From Comamonadaceae bacterium OTU4NAUVB1 (GTDB lineage Bacteria; Pseudomonadota; Gammaproteobacteria; Burkholderiales; Burkholderiaceae_C): a stretch of 64,000 bases of DNA. Below the pieces are notes generated by a model. The model saw only the letters and a list, made by a program, of their open reading frames with translations. It made no database searches and was not told the DNA's origin. The stretch spans positions 1 through 64,000 of the forward strand of contig CP099604.1 of the NCBI GenBank assembly GCA_024372625.1, in the 5' to 3' direction. The first letter of the stretch is position 1, and each line of letters starts with the position of its first letter. Below, one piece after another: positions 18,114-27,959 of this stretch. Position numbers and translations under genes: made by a program.

Positions 18114-18133
18114 AATTCAACAATAATTGAATT
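18114..18133. promoter_or_regulatory. Candidate ArsR operator abutting the arsR start codon
   Basis: AATTCAA, spacer CAATAA, then TTGAATT: a perfect 7+7 bp palindrome whose last base directly precedes the arsR ATG. ArsR proteins repress their own operon from such AT-rich palindromes and release when As(III) binds. Its position leaves no room for a ribosome site, suggesting a leaderless or very short leader transcript. Confidence 0.65.
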
Positions 18134-18460
18134 ATGGAAGAAGAAACCGTTGTGAGGTCGCTGGCAGCGCTGGCCCAGGCCAGCCGCCTGCGCGTGTTCC
18201 GCGCCCTGGTCGTGGCCGGTCGAGAAGGCGTGACGCCCGGTGCGCTCAGTGGAGCCCTGGACTTGCCAGCAACCAGCTTGTCTTTCCACCTCAAGGAATT
18301 GACGAACGCAGGCTTGGCCTCTCAGGAGCGCCAGGGGCGCTATCTCGTCTATCGGGCATCGTTCGACCAGATGAACGCGCTGCTTGGCTACCTCACTGAG
18401 AACTGCTGCCAAGGCGAGGCCTGTGCGGTGGATGGCGGGCCCTTGGCTTGCGACTGCTGA
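18134..18460 (+). CDS. arsR: ArsR-family arsenite-responsive repressor
   Basis: 108 residues with a winged helix-turn-helix (LAQASRLRVFRALV...ATSLSFHLKELTNAGL). There is no CxC in the DNA-binding helix; instead C91, C92 and C97 (NCCQGEAC) lie after the last helix, with more cysteines at the very end. That arrangement matches the As(III) site type described for Acidithiobacillus ferrooxidans ArsR. It represses arsRBCH and releases on arsenite. First gene of the operon. Confidence 0.9.
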   Translation: MEEETVVRSLAALAQASRLRVFRALVVAGREGVTPGALSGALDLPATSLSFHLKELTNAGLASQERQGRYLVYRASFDQMNALLGYLTENCCQGEACAVDGGPLACDC

Positions 18461-18490
18461 CGGCTTCGCTTCATCTTTTCCCGCCACGAC

Positions 18491-19783
18491 ATGCCCATGC
18501 TGACGGCGCTTCTGATCTTCATAGTCACCCTGGTGCTGGTCGTCTGGCAGCCGCGTGGCCTAGGCATCGGCTGGAGCGCATCGCTGGGTGCCGTGCTGGC
18601 GCTGCTGACGGGGGTCGTGCAGGTCGCCGATATCGCGGTGGTGTGGCATATCGTCTGGAACGCCACGGCGGCTTTCATTGCCGTGATCGTCATCAGCCTG
18701 CTGCTGGACGAGGTGGGGTTCTTCGAATGGGCCGCCCTGCACGTCGCGCGCTGGGGCCGAAGCACCGGCCGAGGCCTTTTCGCCTGTATCGTGCTGCTGG
18801 GTGCGGTGGTGTCGGCCCTGTTCGCCAACGACGGCGCTGCACTGATCCTCACGCCGATCGTGCTTGCGATGCTGATCGCTCTGGGGTTCTCACCTGCCGC
18901 GACGCTCGCTTTCGTGATGGCGGCGGGCTTCATCGCCGACACCGCCAGCCTGCCGCTGATCGTCTCCAACCTTGTCAACATCGTCTCGGCCGACTTTTTC
19001 GAGATCGGCTTCGCCGACTACGCCTCTGTCATGGTGCCGGTGAACATCGCCTCGGTGGTGGCCAGCCTGGTCGTCCTGCTGCTGTACTTCCGCCGTGACA
19101 TTCCGGCGCGCTACGACATGGCGCAACTCAGAGCCCCCAAGGATGCCATCCGCGATCCGGCCACATTCAAGGCCGGTTGGGTGGTGCTCGGGTTGCTGCT
19201 GGTGGGCTTCTTCGGCCTGGAGCCGCTGGGCGTGCCGGTGAGCGCCGTCGCTGCGGTGGGTGCGGTGGTGTTGCTGGCGGTCGCGGCGAGCGGCCCGGCC
19301 ATCGACACCCGCAAGGTGCTCAAGGGCGCGCCCTGGCAGATCGTCATTTTTTCGCTGGGCATGTACCTGGTGGTCTATGGCCTGCGCAACGCCGGCCTGA
19401 CCGATCAGCTCGCGTCCCTGCTCGACGTCTTCGCCCGAAGCGGTGTCTGGGGAGCCGCCCTGGGCACGGGTTTCCTGACGGCCCTCCTCTCGTCGGTCAT
19501 GAACAACATGCCCACCGTGTTGATCGGCGCGCTGTCCATCGATGCGTCCGGCGCGACCGGTGCCGTCAAGGAAGCGATGATCTACGCCAACGTGATCGGC
19601 TGCGACCTCGGCCCAAAGATCACGCCCATTGGCAGCCTCGCCACGCTGCTGTGGTTGCATGTGCTCTCGAAGAAGGGCATCACCATCGCCTGGGGTGCGT
19701 ACTTCAAGGTGGGCATCGTGCTGACCGTGCCCGTCCTCGCCATTACCTTGGCCGCGCTGGCGATCCGACTGAGCGTGGGCTGA
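18491..19783 (+). CDS. arsB: ArsB arsenite efflux permease
   Basis: 430 residues, the normal ArsB length, nearly all hydrophobic with about 12 membrane segments. Recognisable family stretches include [31 protein letters not shown] and [11 protein letters not shown]. It extrudes arsenite (and antimonite) across the inner membrane using the proton gradient; no arsA ATPase gene is present. It starts 30 bases after arsR. A second ATG two codons in is an alternative start. Confidence 0.92.
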   Translation: MPMLTALLIFIVTLVLVVWQPRGLGIGWSASLGAVLALLTGVVQVADIAVVWHIVWNATAAFIAVIVISLLLDEVGFFEWAALHVARWGRSTGRGLFACIVLLGAVVSALFANDGAALILTPIVLAMLIALGFSPAATLAFVMAAGFIADTASLPLIVSNLVNIVSADFFEIGFADYASVMVPVNIASVVASLVVLLLYFRRDIPARYDMAQLRAPKDAIRDPATFKAGWVVLGLLLVGFFGLEPLGVPVSAVAAVGAVVLLAVAASGPAIDTRKVLKGAPWQIVIFSLGMYLVVYGLRNAGLTDQLASLLDVFARSGVWGAALGTGFLTALLSSVMNNMPTVLIGALSIDASGATGAVKEAMIYANVIGCDLGPKITPIGSLATLLWLHVLSKKGITIAWGAYFKVGIVLTVPVLAITLAALAIRLSVG

Positions 19784-19815
19784 GCGAGGTCCGACTTCAC
19801 AACGCTGGAACCGAC

Positions 19816-20247
19816 ATGAGCGACATCACGATCTATCACAACCCCGACTGCGGGACCTCGCGCAACGTGCTCGCGCTGATCCGCAACACTGGCGAGGAAC
19901 CTGCTGTCGTCGAGTACCTGAAGACGCCACCCGACCGCGCGACGCTGAATCAACTCATCGCGGACATGGGTGTGCCTGTGCGCGAGTTGCTACGTCAGAA
20001 GGGCACGCCCTATGACGAGCTCGGCCTGAGCGATCCAAGGTGGAGGGACGAGCAGCTTATTGACTTCATGCTGCAGCATCCCATCCTCATGAACCGGCCG
20101 ATCGTGGTAACACCCGTCGGCACCCGACTGTGCCGGCCATCCGAAGCGGTGCTCGACCTCTTGCCGGCGCTGCAGCGAGGCCCGCTCACCAAGGAAGACG
20201 GTGAAGCCGTGATCGATGAGAAAGGTCAGCGTGTCGCCAGGCCGTGA
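19816..20247 (+). CDS. arsC: ArsC arsenate reductase, glutaredoxin-dependent type
   Basis: 143 residues. The active-site loop is [10 protein letters not shown] with catalytic C12, and the later conserved arginines fall in LMNRPIVV and GTRLCRPSE. It reduces arsenate to arsenite, which ArsB then exports. Its stop lies inside the arsH frame, so the two are translationally linked. It begins 32 bases after arsB. Confidence 0.93.
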   Translation: MSDITIYHNPDCGTSRNVLALIRNTGEEPAVVEYLKTPPDRATLNQLIADMGVPVRELLRQKGTPYDELGLSDPRWRDEQLIDFMLQHPILMNRPIVVTPVGTRLCRPSEAVLDLLPALQRGPLTKEDGEAVIDEKGQRVARP

Positions 20248-20959
20248 CCCGTCCGACCTGCCCAACGTCGATGCTGGGCAGTTTCACCAGCCCGACCTTC
20301 AGCGCTTGCATCCCAAGGCACGGACAACCCACCCGCCGCGCATCCTGCTGCTCTACGGGTCCTTGCGCGAGCGGAGCTACAGCCGGCTGCTGACCGAGGA
20401 AGCGGCCCGCCTGCTGCAGGCCTTGGGGTGCGAAACGCGCATCTACGACCCGAGCGGCCTACCAATGCCTGACGCCGCACCGGAGGACCATCCGAAGGTG
20501 CGGGAATTGCGCGACCTCGCGCAGTGGGCTGAGGGCATGGTGTGGACATCCCCGGAGCGCCACGGCGCGATGACGGGAATCCTCAAGGCGCAGATCGACT
20601 GGATTCCCCTGGCAATCGGCTCGGTGCGACCCACGCAAGGCAAGACGCTGGCGGTGATGGAGGTCTCAGGCGGCTCGCAGTCCTTCAACGCCGTCAACCA
20701 GATGCGCGTGCTCGGGCGCTGGATGCGAATGATCACGATCCCCAACCAGTCGTCCGTGGCCAAGGCATTCCTGGAGTTCGAGGAGGACGGGCGCATGAAG
20801 CCCTCGCCGTACTACGAGCGGGTGGTGGACGTGATGGAGGAGTTGGTGAAATTCACGCTGCTCACGCGCGACTGCGCGGATTACCTGGTGGACCGCTACA
20901 GCGAGCGGCGGGAAAACGCGGAAGCCCTGTCGAAGCGGATCAACCTGCGCAGCATCTAA
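20216..20959 (+). CDS. arsH: ArsH, NADPH-dependent FMN oxidoreductase
   Basis: About 247 residues in the flavodoxin-like fold. FMN phosphate contacts are in [12 protein letters not shown], and [19 protein letters not shown] is the typical ArsH block. The family oxidises trivalent organoarsenicals such as methylarsenite, giving resistance to them. The frame opens at the ATG at 20216, overlapping arsC by 32 bases; a GTG at 20231 with AAAGG just before it is an alternative. Last gene of the operon. Confidence 0.92.
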   Translation: MRKVSVSPGRDPSDLPNVDAGQFHQPDLQRLHPKARTTHPPRILLLYGSLRERSYSRLLTEEAARLLQALGCETRIYDPSGLPMPDAAPEDHPKVRELRDLAQWAEGMVWTSPERHGAMTGILKAQIDWIPLAIGSVRPTQGKTLAVMEVSGGSQSFNAVNQMRVLGRWMRMITIPNQSSVAKAFLEFEEDGRMKPSPYYERVVDVMEELVKFTLLTRDCADYLVDRYSERRENAEALSKRINLRSI

Positions 20960-21081
20960 TCAGGACGACAGGGCGCTGATCGAGTGAAGGTCGTTTCGCG
21001 CTCGGACCGGTCACCAGGGGATGTCACGGCGAAGACACCGTTTGCTCCTACCCTGCAACGTTGCCAGACATCGACACCGCC

Positions 21082-23370
21082 ATGCGAACGCCTTTCACCG
21101 ACCGTCCATCTCCCGCCGCCCTCGGGCACCTTAGTCTGAGGGCGTTGTTACTCGGCGCCGCGTTCGCCGTCACCGCCTGTGGCGGGGGGGAAGACGACGC
21201 CGTGGCCGCGACAACGCCGACCTCGCCGGCCGTGACGACACCGGTCACGCCTCCGACGACCGGCGCCGTCGCTGCGGTGCCCCTCGGCGTGCCGGCGCTG
21301 TCCTTCGTCTCGCCACAGGAGAGTCTGGACCTTGCCAACTACACGCTGACGAGCCGGGTGACCCTGCCGATCAACGGTGCGCCCGGAGCCAACCAGATCG
21401 CGGCGGAAGTCTCGGCCGTCACCTACAGCGAGGCCACCGACAGCCTTTTCATCGTCGGCGACGAAGGCACCTACATCACCCAGCTTTCAAAAGCCGGCAC
21501 GGTCATCGACACGATGAACCTGCCCGCTGGCCTGTTCGGCGACCCGGAGGGTCTTACGTGGGCCGGTGGCAACACCTTCGTGGTAGCGAACGAGCGCGAG
21601 CGCACTGCCAACCTGTTCACCTACACGGCTGGCACCACGCTAAGCGCTGCCAGTGTGCGCACCGTCAAGCTCGGCACCACGGTGGGCAACATTGGCTTGG
21701 AGGGCGTCACGCGCGACCCAGCGACGGGCGGCTACATCTTCGTGAAGGAAATGACCCCGCAGGGCATCTTCCAGACCGGGATCGACTTCACGGCGCAGAC
21801 CGCCACCAACGGCTCGGCCACCACTGTCGATTCGACCAACCTGTTCGAGCCCGCGCTGATGGCCCTGGACGACATCGCCGACGTGCATGCCCTGTCCAAC
21901 ACGCTGGCGCCCTCCGCGCCGGACCATCTGCATCTGATGGTGCTCGGTCAGGAAAACGGTCGCATCCTGAAGGTCGACCGCACCGGCAGGGTCTACGGCC
22001 GCCTCGATCTGCCCAACGCGCCGCTGAACCTGGGGCACGAAGGCATCACCTTGGACAAACAGCTCAACCTGTACGTCACCAACGAAGCCGGTGGCGGCAG
22101 TCAGCTGTTGCCACAGTTGTGGGTCTACACCCCCACCCGATCGGCCGCACAGGTGGGCCTGTCCAGCAACCTGTACCTGACCTTCACCGGCGCCGTGGCT
22201 GCAGGTGCCGGCAACATCATCCTGACGGGTGGCAACGGCGACACCCGCACCATTGCCGTCACCGACGCCACCCAGGTAAGCATCACCGGCAGCACCGTCA
22301 GGATCAATCCCACGGCCGACCTGAGCCCCGGCATTACCTACCGCGTGCAGTACGCCGCCGGCGTCTTCAAGGACGCTACCGGCGTGGCGGCCATGGCGGT
22401 CAACGGCGCACTGAGCTTTACCAGCGTGCCCGACACCACCGCGCCGGTGCTGCAGCGTTCGACACCGGTCGACAACGCCGCCGGCGTCGCGCTGGGCGCC
22501 AACCTGTCGCTGACCTTCAGCGAACCCGTACGCGCCGGCACGGGCACCGTCACCGTCACCAATGGCTCGAATGACACGCGGGTGATCAACGTGGTCGATA
22601 CCTCCCAGATCATCATCAGCGGCGCGACCATCACCCTCAATCCGGCGCTCGACCTGGCTGCCGGCTCCCCGTATGCCGTGCAGATCTCCCCCGGTGCCTT
22701 GGTCGATGCCGCCGGCAACGCTTTCGCGGGGATCACGGACAGCACCACGCTCAACTTCAGCACCGAAGGCACCGCGGCGAGCCCGGCGCCCATGTTGTTC
22801 ATCACCGAGGTCAACTCCAACGCTGCAGCCGGTCCCGACTTCTTCGAGATCTACAACTACGGCGCCACCACTGCCAACCTGATCGGCTGGAAATGGGACG
22901 ACGACTCGGCCAGCACCACCGACGCGGCGAGCGTCGCGCTGCCCAACATCACCATCCCCGCCGGCGCGCGCGTCGTGGTCGTGGCGGATGCCGACAGCAC
23001 TGCTTTCCTCAACGCCTGGGGCCTGCCCGCGACCTTCCCGGTCGTGGCGGCGGGCGGACCGGGTCTTGGCCAGAGCGACGCGGTGGTGCTCTTCAACGCG
23101 ACCGGCATGGTCGCGGCCAGCTTCAGCTACAAGGCCACGGCCATTACCGCCACCGACGGCACAGTGATCAATCGCGCCGCTGCCGTGACCGACGTTACAC
23201 CGCTCGCGGCTGGCCACGCCGGTGCCGTGTTCGGCGGTAACGCGGCCTCGTCGGTCGTATGGGACGGCATATCGACCTCCGCGCCGACGTACCGCGCTGC
23301 CGCGGTCGGCGTTTCAGGGGGCTTCGCCCAGCCAGGGTCGCCGACATCGGTCGGCTCTCCCGGCCAATGA
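21082..23370 (+). CDS. Large secreted lipoprotein: SdiA-regulated-like domain, two Ig-like repeats and a lamin-tail domain
   Basis: 762 residues from the ATG at 21082. A signal peptide ends with the lipobox VTA-C33. A Pro/Thr linker follows, then a beta-propeller-like SdiA-regulated domain (SAVTYSEATDSLFIVGDEG; GHEGITLD). Two bacterial Ig-like units follow, each with the pattern LTFxxxVxAGxGxIxxT...TRxIxVxDxxQ. The C-terminus is a lamin-tail domain (ITEVNSNAAAGPDFFEIYNYG). Probably an outer-membrane-anchored surface protein; substrate unknown. A run of seven G at 21184-21190 encodes Cys-Gly-Gly-Gly and is a potential slippage site. Confidence 0.75.
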   Translation: MRTPFTDRPSPAALGHLSLRALLLGAAFAVTACGGGEDDAVAATTPTSPAVTTPVTPPTTGAVAAVPLGVPALSFVSPQESLDLANYTLTSRVTLPINGAPGANQIAAEVSAVTYSEATDSLFIVGDEGTYITQLSKAGTVIDTMNLPAGLFGDPEGLTWAGGNTFVVANERERTANLFTYTAGTTLSAASVRTVKLGTTVGNIGLEGVTRDPATGGYIFVKEMTPQGIFQTGIDFTAQTATNGSATTVDSTNLFEPALMALDDIADVHALSNTLAPSAPDHLHLMVLGQENGRILKVDRTGRVYGRLDLPNAPLNLGHEGITLDKQLNLYVTNEAGGGSQLLPQLWVYTPTRSAAQVGLSSNLYLTFTGAVAAGAGNIILTGGNGDTRTIAVTDATQVSITGSTVRINPTADLSPGITYRVQYAAGVFKDATGVAAMAVNGALSFTSVPDTTAPVLQRSTPVDNAAGVALGANLSLTFSEPVRAGTGTVTVTNGSNDTRVINVVDTSQIIISGATITLNPALDLAAGSPYAVQISPGALVDAAGNAFAGITDSTTLNFSTEGTAASPAPMLFITEVNSNAAAGPDFFEIYNYGATTANLIGWKWDDDSASTTDAASVALPNITIPAGARVVVVADADSTAFLNAWGLPATFPVVAAGGPGLGQSDAVVLFNATGMVAASFSYKATAITATDGTVINRAAAVTDVTPLAAGHAGAVFGGNAASSVVWDGISTSAPTYRAAAVGVSGGFAQPGSPTSVGSPGQ

Positions 23371-23548
23371 GAGTGATGGAAGTCGAATCCGAACGCAACT
23401 TGACCACTACCCGAAGCTGCACCGGGACCATCGACTCTCCTGATATCGCCATCGGCGGCTGGACGGGCCAGCACCGCAAGTGATACGGCGGGAGCGAGCT
23501 TGAGAACCGTGTTCGAACCGGCCAGACGGACCAACTGCGAACGCGCGG

Positions 23549-24982
23549 CTACTGTGGACGCTCACGGGTCGGCACGCGTGTCTCAAGCGCACCGGGCGTG
23601 TAGCCGGATGCGAAAGAGCAACCCATCCCAAAACGGGCTTCATTGGCAGGGCATGCCGCAGCGATGCTTGCAGGTGTTGGCTTGTTGCCCTGCTCCACCC
23701 AGCCCAGCAAGGCCGAGACCAAGGTGGGATACGTAGGCCCGCTGATGTAGCTGTGGGTACCGCTGGTTGTGAAGGTCTGCACCAGGCGATCGCCGCTGCC
23801 GCCTTGCTGCATGACAGACTTGAAGTGTGAATCCAGTTCGACGAAGGCCGTCGGATCGCTGATCCATTTGACCGTGAGCACCGGCACGGGAATCCTGCCG
23901 GTCGGATCGCTGTCGGCGGAGAAACGCCGGTATGCCGCGGGATCTGCGGCATACCGCGCGACCCCAGCGTTCAAGGCGACGTCGTTGCTTGATCCCACAT
24001 AGGCAACGCCTGTGTTGCCAAAGGGGCTCGCCCCGCCCGTACGCTTGCTCGTGATGTCCTGGAAGTGAAACGTTCCCCAGTTCAAATGCGACTGGATCGC
24101 GCTCGACGGGATCCTGATCACCTTCTCGATCGTCTGCACCCGTGCCTGCTGTTCCGGGGTGCGATCCCCAACTGCCTTGTTGAGCGCGAGACATTCATTG
24201 ACGCGCGATGTGAGGTCCGCCTGGGTCATCGTGCGATCGCCAGGCAGGCCCAGGTTGAGTGCGTACGGCGTCTCCGTGGGCCGTGGATGGTTGTTGCACA
24301 GGTATTGATATACCGCGCGAAGGTCGGTTCGGAAATCGTAGGAGCGGGTACCGCCAGCCAGCACGCCACTCGAGAGAAGCACGCCGTCGTACGGCTGCTC
24401 GCCCACGGTCTCGGCAGTAAACATCTCAGCTGCCTTCACGGCAACGCCAGCACCCCATGACTGCCCATGAAGAATCGTGCGCGTCGGCTTGCCGACATGC
24501 TGGCGGAAGATGCCTCTGAGCCGCTCGGTGTCTTCGGCGGCGGCCGTCACTTCGACGCCGCCTTGGCGGAAGGTGGAACCGGCCCATGCATAACCTGCAT
24601 CGACCATCACCGCCCAGCGCGTGAGGTCCTCCGTCGCCCGTTCTGCCGTCGGTGCATCCAGGCTGGGGCCACCGTGGGCGTGCAGCACGAGCCGGCCGTT
24701 CCAGACTGCCGGCTTTGCAATCAGATAGTAGGCACCCTTCGAATCGACGCCTGCCAGACAGCCCGCGGTGGCAGGCACTGCCTCGGGACAGGCCACTGGT
24801 TTGGGCGCTGCCTCGGTCGACCCAGGTATCGGGGCGGCAGGTGGCGCTGGCACGGGCTGCGCAGGGGTAGACGCGCTGGCGGGCGCAGGACCTTGCACAG
24901 TCTCGTCAGAGCCACCGCCGCACGCCGAGAGCGCCAACAGCGCAACCACAGCCAAGCCGACCGAATCAGAACGTACTTTCAT
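23549..24982 (-). CDS. Secreted alpha/beta-hydrolase lipoprotein
   Basis: 477 residues. Signal peptide with lipobox ALSA-C21, then a Pro/Ala linker to about residue 62. The nucleophile elbow is GQSWGAG with Ser175, an oxyanion-type HAHGGPS lies near 101-107, and a likely catalytic His is in TSGTHSY near the C-terminus. Four or more cysteines in the mature part may form disulfides. It is divergent from the LysR gene, so it is probably the regulator's target. It may be an esterase acting outside the inner membrane; the substrate is not shown. Confidence 0.7.
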   Translation of the reverse strand: MKVRSDSVGLAVVALLALSACGGGSDETVQGPAPASASTPAQPVPAPPAAPIPGSTEAAPKPVACPEAVPATAGCLAGVDSKGAYYLIAKPAVWNGRLVLHAHGGPSLDAPTAERATEDLTRWAVMVDAGYAWAGSTFRQGGVEVTAAAEDTERLRGIFRQHVGKPTRTILHGQSWGAGVAVKAAEMFTAETVGEQPYDGVLLSSGVLAGGTRSYDFRTDLRAVYQYLCNNHPRPTETPYALNLGLPGDRTMTQADLTSRVNECLALNKAVGDRTPEQQARVQTIEKVIRIPSSAIQSHLNWGTFHFQDITSKRTGGASPFGNTGVAYVGSSNDVALNAGVARYAADPAAYRRFSADSDPTGRIPVPVLTVKWISDPTAFVELDSHFKSVMQQGGSGDRLVQTFTTSGTHSYISGPTYPTLVSALLGWVEQGNKPTPASIAAACPANEARFGMGCSFASGYTPGALETRVPTRERPQ

Positions 24983-25070
24983 TCCATGTCTCCTTCTTTA
25001 GGTATGCGGTCGATTTTGGGAACACCTGGGGAAGATGGCAAAGATGTTTAAGATCTCGGCTGCATACGAA

Positions 25071-25985
25071 ATGAATATAGAGATCCGTCACCTTCGGTAC
25101 TTTCTTGCGGTGGCGGAATCTGGACACATCACACGGGCCGCTGAGACCCTCGGCATGCAGCAGCCGCCTTTGTCCCAGCAGATTCGCGCGCTGGAGACTG
25201 CACTCGGCACGGCACTGTTCATTCGTCACCCCAAAGGCGTGGCACTCACCAGCGCGGGCCGGGTTCTGCAGGTCGAGGCCGAGCGTTCGCTGAAAGAGTT
25301 CTCAGCCATGCAGGAGCGGATGGTGGCCTTTGTTCAGGGCAAGCGCGGTCGCATTTCGGTTGCTTTCACCACCTCTGCGGCAGCACACGCTTTCACACCG
25401 GCTTGCCTTCGTCAGTGTCGCAATCTCCACCCCGACATCCAGATCGATGTCAGCGAGAAAAACGCCGCGGAGATCACTGACGCCGTTCTGTCATCGCGCC
25501 TCGACTGCGGTTTTTTGCGCGTACCCGTGGCACGCCCTGCTGGCATCGCCTTCGAGCCGGTGCTCACCGAAGAATCGGTCCTTGCCATACCCATGGATCA
25601 TCGGCTCGCAGCAGATGAAACGGCGCGCGTGGCACTGAAAGAGCTCGAGGGCGAACCGCTCATCCTCGTGCGCCGGCCTGGAGCGCCTGGCCTGTACGCC
25701 AACCTGCTCATGGCATGCGTCCGCGCCGGGGTGCATGTGGAGCCAGCGGTCGAAGTCGAACGCATGATGACGGGCCTCAACCTGGTTGCAGCCGGAGTTG
25801 GCCTCTCGATGGTTCCGTCCTCCATGCGAGGCGTGCATGCCCATGCTGTGAAGTACCGGCGTTTCGAGGACGCTTCGCAACTGGAATCGCCCCTCACCAT
25901 CGTCTATCGGGAAGCCGATTGCAACGGACCCGCGGCCACATTCATCGCGTTGGTGCGAGAGCTTGCTGTCGATTACCGTGCCTGA
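25071..25985 (+). CDS. LysR-family transcriptional regulator
   Basis: 304 residues from the ATG at 25071, where the family's usual opening begins (IEIRHLRYFLAVAESGHITRAAETLGMQQPPLSQQIRALE, in pieces). An N-terminal helix-turn-helix is followed by a periplasmic-binding-fold effector domain. The pattern resembles the CatM/BenM branch acting on aromatic acids, which is a guess. It is divergent from the hydrolase lipoprotein and ends four bases before the Bug gene, so it likely controls both. The divergent intergenic space (24983-25070) is short. Confidence 0.85.
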   Translation: MNIEIRHLRYFLAVAESGHITRAAETLGMQQPPLSQQIRALETALGTALFIRHPKGVALTSAGRVLQVEAERSLKEFSAMQERMVAFVQGKRGRISVAFTTSAAAHAFTPACLRQCRNLHPDIQIDVSEKNAAEITDAVLSSRLDCGFLRVPVARPAGIAFEPVLTEESVLAIPMDHRLAADETARVALKELEGEPLILVRRPGAPGLYANLLMACVRAGVHVEPAVEVERMMTGLNLVAAGVGLSMVPSSMRGVHAHAVKYRRFEDASQLESPLTIVYREADCNGPAATFIALVRELAVDYRA

Positions 25986-25989
25986 CCGG

Positions 25990-26958
25990 ATGGTCGCCGG
26001 TACCGCCTCCACGTCTCAGCATCGCCGGTCCCTGGCCGTGCTGCCGTTGGCGGTCGCGCTTCCACACCTGCTCGGCGCTTCGACACCGGTGCCGACGCCC
26101 TGGCCCCGGCAACCCATCCAGATCACGGTGGCCTATCCACCGGGCGGCATCAGCGATCAGGTGGCTCGCATGCTGGGCGCGCTCCTGGCTGGCCAACTCG
26201 GCGTTGCTGTCGTGGTCCAGAACCAGGCGGGCGCGAGCGGAACGCTGGCGCTCAACCTGCTCGGCCAACGCGAACCGGACGGACACAGCCTGTGTTTCGT
26301 TGCCGCTACTGCGCTGGCGCTGAGTGCGCGTGCGGCGCGCAGGCATGGCAATGCAATCCGCGCGCCGGTGCCCGTGGCCGGTGTCATGCGCACGCCGATG
26401 CTCGTGGTGGGCACGCGAAGTTTGCGCGCCAACACTTTCCCTCAAATGATCGAGCAGGCACGCGCTCGGCCGAACAGCCTTCGGTGGGCGACGACCGGCG
26501 AGGGAACGACCGGCCACACGGTGCTCGACCGCATACGCAATGCAAGCAGCACCGAAATCATTCACATCCCATACAAAGGGGGAGGTCAGCAACTCACAGA
26601 TGCGCTCGCGGGTCACTTCGAGGTGCTGTCCACCAACGTCGCCAAAGCACAGCTCGAGGACATTGCGGCGGGCCGCCTCGTCGCTTTGGCAGTGGGTTCG
26701 CCAGAGCGCCTGAAAGTGCTTCCAGACGTTCCTACGCTGGCAGAGCTTGGCTACCCAGAGGCCAACCTCGATTCCCTCTTCGGTTTCTTCGCACCTGCTG
26801 GAATGCCTGGGGGACTGGTTGAAAGGGTGAATCGCGCCATTTCTGCGGCCTTGGACGATCCAAGCCTGCAGCGCAGATTGCATGCGATGAACAACTTGCC
26901 CTTCAGTGGAAGCGCGACCGAATTTTCGCAGCACGTTGCACGAGAGTCACTGCGTTAG
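25990..26958 (+). CDS. Bug/TctC-family solute-binding protein
   Basis: 322 residues from the ATG at 25990. After an N-terminal signal-like segment come family blocks: PIQITVAYPPGGISDQVAR, VVVQNQAGASGT, HIPYKGGGQQLTDALAGH and LAVGSPERL. These periplasmic proteins bind carboxylates for tripartite tricarboxylate transporters. No tctA or tctB genes lie nearby, so it is an orphan receptor, as is common in Burkholderiales. The regulator-receptor-esterase grouping suggests that a hydrolysed ester's acid is sensed or imported. Confidence 0.85.
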   Translation: MVAGTASTSQHRRSLAVLPLAVALPHLLGASTPVPTPWPRQPIQITVAYPPGGISDQVARMLGALLAGQLGVAVVVQNQAGASGTLALNLLGQREPDGHSLCFVAATALALSARAARRHGNAIRAPVPVAGVMRTPMLVVGTRSLRANTFPQMIEQARARPNSLRWATTGEGTTGHTVLDRIRNASSTEIIHIPYKGGGQQLTDALAGHFEVLSTNVAKAQLEDIAAGRLVALAVGSPERLKVLPDVPTLAELGYPEANLDSLFGFFAPAGMPGGLVERVNRAISAALDDPSLQRRLHAMNNLPFSGSATEFSQHVARESLR

Positions 26959-26995
26959 CGAAGCACAGGCAAATTGTTGATCCCTGGATCTCTCA

Positions 26996-27034
26996 TCGGC
27001 CCCTTTTCATTGGTCTGCGGATGCCCGGGGCCGA
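26996..27034. terminator. Candidate hairpin after the Bug gene
   Basis: TCGGCCCC at 26996-27003 pairs perfectly with GGGGCCGA at 27027-27034, with a 23-base loop. It lies 37 bases after the stop codon. No T-run follows, so it is only a possible terminator. Confidence 0.35.
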
Positions 27035-27468
27035 CCTGATCATGTGAATGATGGACGTGTGCACCATGCTGGATCTTATGGCGGCGACCGAAAGCGTTGA
27101 AACCAGGCGACAGCTCACGATGCTCCTCGAGGACAAGGGCCTTTTAGTCCAGGACTTCACTGGTACAGCCCATGGCGACAGCACAACTGGCCGTGCTGTC
27201 GAAGACAGACCATGCTGTCGTCGGCTTCAAAGAGGCGCGATTTGCCTGCCTTTGCACCTTGTTCCACCGTGGGCGACAAGCTCCGCTGCAGCGCGGCTCC
27301 TTTCCAATCCACCGCTGTCCAAGCGCTGGTGCCCGCTGACAAGTCGATGACCCCAGCGCCCCACCACGGTCACGATCGTCGCGACCCGCGCGCGTGGGCG
27401 CAATGGGGAACCGCTTGAGTCGCACGATCCCCTACGCCCTTGGGAAATACAGCCAGGGCCGCAGACGC
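27035..27468. other. Intergenic region with no recognised gene
   Basis: Short frames exist on both strands but none shows a recognisable motif, consistent codon bias or ribosome site. It separates the plus-strand LysR-Bug unit from the end of the minus-strand metal-type operon and may contain decayed coding DNA. Confidence 0.35.
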
Positions 27469-27927
27469 TCAGTGCGAACCGACTGACACCATGACCTGGA
27501 TGGGTCCGGACTTCTCGAAGACCAGTGTCATTTCGTAGCTGCGCCCCCACTGCAGCGGCGCCTTCAGATCGTGCAGCACCAGGTGCGGGCGGTCTTTGCC
27601 GAAGTCGAGTTTGTCGGCCGGCTCGATCTCGATGGCTTTCAACGCCTTGGCCGACGGCGTGCTGCCGCTGCGGAACTCGACCCTGCCGGCCAGTGGCGTG
27701 CTGGCGCGCACCAGACGGTCCTTGCTGCGTACCGACTCCATGGTGAAGTACACCGGCGCGGTGGCAAGTTCGCCTGCCGCCGTTGCATCAGCCCATGGGT
27801 GAACGAGCGTGAAATCGCCGCCGTAGTACTCGTGCGACGCACCCACCGTGGGTCCGATGGCGAACGCGAGGAAGAGCGCATGGCGCGTGCGGCAGAGAAA
27901 ACGACGAAGGTGCTGGGAATTGATCAT
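27469..27927 (-). CDS. PCuAC-like periplasmic protein lacking the usual copper ligands
   Basis: 152 residues from an ATG at 27927, with an N-terminal signal sequence ending near AIGPTVGA. The PCuAC fold is recognisable: HPWADAT...APVYFTM, then HLVLHDLKAPLQWGRSYEMTLVFE. In copper chaperones the motif is H-M...M...HxM; here the first His-Met and the later Met positions are replaced (HLVL instead of HIML). Copper binding is therefore doubtful. Last gene of the seven-gene minus-strand run, 32 bases after the oxygenase gene. Confidence 0.7.
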   Translation of the reverse strand: MINSQHLRRFLCRTRHALFLAFAIGPTVGASHEYYGGDFTLVHPWADATAAGELATAPVYFTMESVRSKDRLVRASTPLAGRVEFRSGSTPSAKALKAIEIEPADKLDFGKDRPHLVLHDLKAPLQWGRSYEMTLVFEKSGPIQVMVSVGSH

Positions 27928-27959
27928 GAACAGGCCATGGAAAAAGAGAACGCTGTGAC

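Noticed and set aside
21184..21190. Phase variation at a run of seven G in the large lipoprotein gene
   Set aside because: The frame is intact through the run, and the run encodes the ordinary Cys-Gly-Gly-Gly lipoprotein start.
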